A stretch of 10,375 nt of DNA from WTXA01 sp041741995 (GTDB lineage Bacteria; Bacillota; TC1): the NCBI GenBank assembly GCA_041741995.1, contig JBGSJN010000003.1:1-10375 (forward strand). Reading direction: 5' to 3'. Positions within the stretch are counted from its first letter, which is position 1; every line of letters starts with the position of its first letter. This document shows positions 6,917 through 10,375 of the stretch, one piece after another. The notes beneath the pieces were generated by a model. It had not been told where the DNA came from. It did not search any database and was given only the letters and a program-made list of their open reading frames with translations. Both the position numbers and the translations under genes were made by a program.

Positions 6917-7417
6917 ATGAAAATATTTAGACATTTCATATTTTTTATAGTAATATGCCTCGCTTTAATAATCGAGGCTACTTTTTTTTCTAGCTTGAAA
7001 TTTTTCGGGGCTAATCCCAATATCATATTAGTAATAATAGTTTCAATGTCGTTTTTTATAAGTAGTAGAACGGCGATTATTTATGCAGGGGCGGCAGGAT
7101 TATTGGAGGATATATTTATTGGTTCTATGATAGGAAGTAATTTTCTGCTTTTGATAATTTTAGTTTATATAGTAAGAACTTATTCAAGTCGCGTGATTAG
7201 AGAAAATATAATAACACCTTTAATAATAGTTTTTATTAGTTCGATAACTTATTATTTTTTAATGGGAGCAATATTATTTATTGCAGGGAAAGGATATTTT
7301 TTAAATATAGTATACATGCAAAATATTCTATATGGTAGTATATATAACTTGATGATAGCACTTATTTTATATCCAATGTGCTATTTAGTTTTACATAAAT
7401 TTAAGGGAGAATATTAA
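6917..7417 (+). CDS. mreD: Rod-shape determining membrane protein MreD
   Basis: MreD is a small polytopic membrane protein of the elongation complex that partners MreC and PBP2. From this start it has 166 residues, with about five or six hydrophobic segments (around 6-26, 35-50, 53-70, 76-88, 100-124 and 135-160). The recognisable family stretches are GANPNIILVIIVS (31-43) and AGAAGLLEDIFIGSMIGSN (57-75). An in-frame ATG at 6908 would add MNL, but it has no room for a ribosome binding site; ATG 6917 has AGGATG (6905-6910) six bases upstream, so I prefer it. Codons 14-24 overlap a terminator-like hairpin. The stop overlaps the mrdA start by one base (TAATG), so translation is coupled. Low conservation is normal for MreD; position between mreC and mrdA makes the call firm. 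Confidence 0.88.
   Translation: MKIFRHFIFFIVICLALIIEATFFSSLKFFGANPNIILVIIVSMSFFISSRTAIIYAGAAGLLEDIFIGSMIGSNFLLLIILVYIVRTYSSRVIRENIITPLIIVFISSITYYFLMGAILFIAGKGYFLNIVYMQNILYGSIYNLMIALILYPMCYLVLHKFKGEY
6957..6989 (+). terminator. Terminator-like hairpin inside the 5' part of mreD
   Basis: GCCTCG (6957-6962) and CGAGGC (6973-6978) form a perfect six-base-pair stem, five of the six pairs being G-C. The loop is 10 bases. After three bases (TAC) comes a run of eight T (6982-6989). This is the shape of a weak intrinsic terminator, within codons 14-25 of mreD. Translation would prevent it folding, so it could end transcripts that are not being translated. Its activity is inferred only from shape. Confidence 0.45.
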
Positions 7418-9438
7418 TGGCACAAAAGAAAAGCGCTCATGCTAATATATATTTATATTTGCTTTTATTTCTAGCAATTTTTTCTGTTTTAGCAAGCAGA
7501 TTGTTTTTTTTACAAATAGTTAATGGTGATAAATATCAAACCCAATCAGCAAGCAATAGTTTGCGTCTAATTAATCTGCCTACTAAAAGAGGTGATATTT
7601 TAGATGCTAATGGGAATATACTTGCAACTAGTGTACCTATTGCTGCTATAACTTATGATACAAATGCTAAGACAGCAGATAAAGAAACAACTATACATAA
7701 TTTAGCAATATTATTGGAGCCACTAAATTATGATAAAAATAAAATATTGGAAGTAATTGATGCAGCTAATAAAAAGGGCATATATGGGAATATAGAAATT
7801 ATTAAAATACCTTATGACCAAAGCCAAGGGCTTGAAATTATAGGTAAATTTTATGAAAGAGCAAAATATTTACCAGCAGCTAATGTTAATATTATTCCTA
7901 CTAGAAGTTATCCATTAGGACCAGTTTTAGGTAATACGCTAGGTTATGTGGGTTCAATAAGCCAAGAAGAGTATCAAGGTAATGAAGCGAGATATTCATT
8001 AACTGATATAGTTGGTAAACTTGGAATTGAAAGATCATTGGAAACTTTTAATAAAGAAGGAACAACCTTAAAAGGTCTATTAGGAACAAAAGGCACACAA
8101 GAGGTTGAAATTGATAATCAAGGTAGAACAGTCAATGTTAACTCATTAGAAAATTCTTCTATTCCTGGAGATAATGTGAGCTTAACTATTGATATTAGAC
8201 TTCAAAAAGTACTTGAAGAGAACTTAGACGCTCAAATAAATCTATCAAAGGCGGCAAGTAGTAAAGCAGGTGCTGGAGCAGCAATAGTGTTTAATGTTAA
8301 CACAGGTGAGATTCTTGCTATGTCATCAAAACCAGACTTGAATCCAAATGATTTTTTAAATGGTTTATCTGATGAGGAAGTTAAGTACTATTTAGAAAAT
8401 GATCAGTCACCGATGTTGAATAAAGTGACAAATGTAGCCTATCCTCCGGGATCTACCTTTAAAATGATAACAGCATTAGCTGGACTTCATTACAGTGGAT
8501 TAACAGTTGAATATAGAGAAACCTGCACAGGGATATGGCGTGATAATATTAAATGCACTGGTGTTCACGGTAGTATTAACCTGATAGAAGCTTTGAGAGT
8601 ATCCTGTAACTCCTATTTTCAATCTTTTTCTGAAAAAGCAGGTATTGAAAATATATCTAAGACTGCTAGACAATTTGGATTAGGTGTAGATACTGGATTT
8701 ACAGATTTAAAAGGTGTTAGTAAAGGGTTTCTTCCAACACCTGACTCTAAGGCAGTTTATGAAAAGAATTTCAAAGAAGGTATGATAAAAAAATTAACTG
8801 AACAAACATCTAAAAAAATTGTAGAAATAAATCAGGATAATTCCTTAACTTCAAGTTCGAAAAAAGAACAAATAGAAATTGCAGAGCAGGAAAAAGAGAT
8901 TGAAATAGCTAAGTATGAAAGATACTATCAAGAAAATAAAGATTGGTATATACATGATACGGATCTTGTTTCAATTGGTCAAGGCTTAAATAATTATAGT
9001 ATTTTACAATTAGGTGAGTATATTTCAACCTTGGCAAATGGTGGAACAAGATATAAGCCAACTTTAATTAAGAGCATATCTTCAGCAGATGAAAAAAGTG
9101 TATATACTGTTAAACCTATTGTATTAAACAAAATAGAAATGACTTTGGACGAAATAAACATCGTTAAAGAAGGTATGCGACAAGTTGTTGCATCTGGTAC
9201 TGCAAGTAGAATATTTAGTGGTAGTAGAGTAGCAGCTGCAGGTAAGACAGGAACTGCAGAAACAGGAAGATCAGGAGATATTAAAGAATATCATGGTCTT
9301 TTTGTGGGATATGCACCTTTTGATAATCCTGAAATAGCAGTGGCGGTAGTAGTTGAGTATGCAGTAAACAGTTCTAATTCTGCAGCAGCAGTTGCAAGAG
9401 CTGTATTTGAAGCATATGTTAATTTGAAAGGAAATTAG
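7417..9438 (+). CDS. mrdA: Penicillin-binding protein 2 (elongation transpeptidase)
   Basis: This class B PBP cross-links peptidoglycan during side-wall growth as partner of RodA. The 673 residues have a cytoplasmic basic start, one transmembrane anchor (about 11-31), a PBP dimer domain (about 51-240, with TKRGDILDANGNILATS at 56-72 and GYVGSISQEEY at 176-186), and the transpeptidase domain. All three active-site motifs are present: S346-T-F-K349 (in YPPGSTFKM), S396-C-N398 and K610-T-G612. IGQG (520-523) is also intact. Between LPTP (439-442) and WYIHD (510-514) lies a charged Lys/Glu/Gln-rich stretch of about 65 residues, predicted helical by eye, where Escherichia coli PBP2 has only about 20. 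The start overlaps the mreD stop and is preceded by AAGGGAGA. The symbol pbpA is also used in Gram-positives. The family is certain; PBP2 rather than a division PBP is supported by the neighbours. Confidence 0.94.
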   Translation: MAQKKSAHANIYLYLLLFLAIFSVLASRLFFLQIVNGDKYQTQSASNSLRLINLPTKRGDILDANGNILATSVPIAAITYDTNAKTADKETTIHNLAILLEPLNYDKNKILEVIDAANKKGIYGNIEIIKIPYDQSQGLEIIGKFYERAKYLPAANVNIIPTRSYPLGPVLGNTLGYVGSISQEEYQGNEARYSLTDIVGKLGIERSLETFNKEGTTLKGLLGTKGTQEVEIDNQGRTVNVNSLENSSIPGDNVSLTIDIRLQKVLEENLDAQINLSKAASSKAGAGAAIVFNVNTGEILAMSSKPDLNPNDFLNGLSDEEVKYYLENDQSPMLNKVTNVAYPPGSTFKMITALAGLHYSGLTVEYRETCTGIWRDNIKCTGVHGSINLIEALRVSCNSYFQSFSEKAGIENISKTARQFGLGVDTGFTDLKGVSKGFLPTPDSKAVYEKNFKEGMIKKLTEQTSKKIVEINQDNSLTSSSKKEQIEIAEQEKEIEIAKYERYYQENKDWYIHDTDLVSIGQGLNNYSILQLGEYISTLANGGTRYKPTLIKSISSADEKSVYTVKPIVLNKIEMTLDEINIVKEGMRQVVASGTASRIFSGSRVAAAGKTGTAETGRSGDIKEYHGLFVGYAPFDNPEIAVAVVVEYAVNSSNSAAAVARAVFEAYVNLKGN

Positions 9439-9439
9439 A

Positions 9440-10375
9440 ATGAATAAGGATTTATGGAAAAAAGCTGATTGGTCGTTTTTAATTTTAACAGTTTTATTAG
9501 CGGCAATTGGCTTGGGGCTAACCTTTTCCTCATCGCAAGGATTAGTGGGAAACTTGGTTGTTAAAACAAGTATTTTTGTAGCGATTGGTTTGGTTGCACT
9601 AATATTGATAGCCTCAATTGACTATAACAAGTTTAGTGAGATAGAAAAACCTTTATATATTGGAATGATATTTATATTAGTATTAGTTTTAATATTCGGG
9701 GTAGAGATATATGGGGCCAGAAACTGGATTTATATAGGTCCGTTTAGTGTTCAACCATCAGAATTCAGTAAAATTCTTTTCATTTTAGCTTTTGGTAGTT
9801 TTTTAAATAGACATTATGAAAATGATGGTAGTTGGACAAGTATTTTAAAGGCTTTAGCTTATGCATTACCTCCATTTATATTAATCTTGATGGAACCTGA
9901 TATGGGTACAGCACTAGTATTTATTGCTATGGTATTTGGTATGCTCTATGCATCAACTTTAAATAAGAAATATATAACAATTATACTAATAGGTGGTTTG
10001 GCAATAGTCGTAACTTGGATTGCTTTACACATTTCCATAGGCTTACCAATCCCTTTAGCGGAGTATCAAATACAAAGATTCACAGTATTTTTAAATCCCT
10101 ATGAAGATGGGAGAAATGGTCTTGGAGCAGGGTACAATATTATCCAAGCCTTAATCGCAATAGGTTCAGGGGGACTAGGTGGTAAAGGTTTCTTGAATGG
10201 AACACAGGTTAATTTCCTGCCAGTTAAGGAGTCAGACTTTATTTTTTCAGTTATTGGTGAAGAATTCGGATTTATTGGGACCATAAGTATCCTGATAATA
10301 TATTTCATTTTCTTGGTAAAGGCTTTAATAATTGCCCATGAGTGTCTTGACCATTATGGTTATGTTGTGGTTATG
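9440..10375 (+). CDS. rodA: SEDS peptidoglycan glycosyltransferase RodA (3' end outside window)
   Basis: RodA polymerises lipid II into glycan strands for cell elongation, working with PBP2. The frame is open from ATG 9440 to the last base, giving 312 residues, so roughly the last 60-100 residues are missing if length is typical. AAAGGA (9427-9432) lies seven bases before ATG, and the start is one base after the mrdA stop. Hydrophobic segments alternate with SEDS signatures: GARNWIYIGPFSVQPSEFSK (92-111) with Trp96, MEPDMGTALVF (151-161), and LPVKESDFIFSVIGEEFGFIG (in parts, 260-272 and 273-280) with Asp266, equivalent to the aspartate shown to be essential in other RodA proteins. The adjoining mrdA and the mre genes favour RodA over the division paralogue FtsW or sporulation SpoVE. 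No internal stop or frameshift was seen. Confidence 0.93.
   Translation, partial: MNKDLWKKADWSFLILTVLLAAIGLGLTFSSSQGLVGNLVVKTSIFVAIGLVALILIASIDYNKFSEIEKPLYIGMIFILVLVLIFGVEIYGARNWIYIGPFSVQPSEFSKILFILAFGSFLNRHYENDGSWTSILKALAYALPPFILILMEPDMGTALVFIAMVFGMLYASTLNKKYITIILIGGLAIVVTWIALHISIGLPIPLAEYQIQRFTVFLNPYEDGRNGLGAGYNIIQALIAIGSGGLGGKGFLNGTQVNFLPVKESDFIFSVIGEEFGFIGTISILIIYFIFLVKALIIAHECLDHYGYVVVM

Overview
This low-GC, AT-rich window looks like the chromosome of a Bacillota of the Clostridia/Tissierellia type. The support is a redox-sensing Rex repressor, strong AGGAGG-type ribosome binding sites, a BMP-family lipoprotein, and a radC-mreBCD shape cluster joined to PBP2 and RodA. Genus and species cannot be read from the window. 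Every gene is on the + strand. I saw no insertion sequence, phage gene, CRISPR array, tRNA or rRNA, so this is core chromosome rather than an accessory island.

Layout. Bases 1-2838 hold the 3' end of valS (valyl-tRNA synthetase), folC (folylpolyglutamate synthase) and rex. They are packed with no gap or an 8-base gap and are probably one transcript. A 295-base gene-free stretch follows, with a likely promoter, a G-poor A-rich segment and three small stem-loops. It leads to a BMP/PnrA-like solute-binding lipoprotein with no transporter partner in view. After it comes a strong inverted repeat that looks like a terminator and also contains the ribosome binding site of radC. radC (4240-4920) is followed by a good extended -10 promoter and then by mreB-mreC-mreD-mrdA-rodA, with gaps of 0 to about 10 bases. 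rodA is cut by the window end.

The mreB-to-rodA block encodes most of the Rod complex that inserts peptidoglycan along the side wall. MreB is the cytoplasmic actin-like filament, MreC and MreD are membrane scaffolds, PBP2 (mrdA) is the transpeptidase and RodA is the SEDS glycosyltransferase. No minC or minD lies between mreD and rodA, unlike the Bacillus subtilis order.

The most unusual signals are RNA/DNA structures rather than new proteins: (1) the hairpin before radC that places its Shine-Dalgarno inside a terminator-like stem; (2) a GC-rich hairpin with an eight-T tract inside the 5' part of mreD; (3) the structured leader of the lipoprotein gene; (4) a charged insert in PBP2 between the SxN and KTG motifs. 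I found no convincing new multi-gene system. The proteins are all recognisable families.
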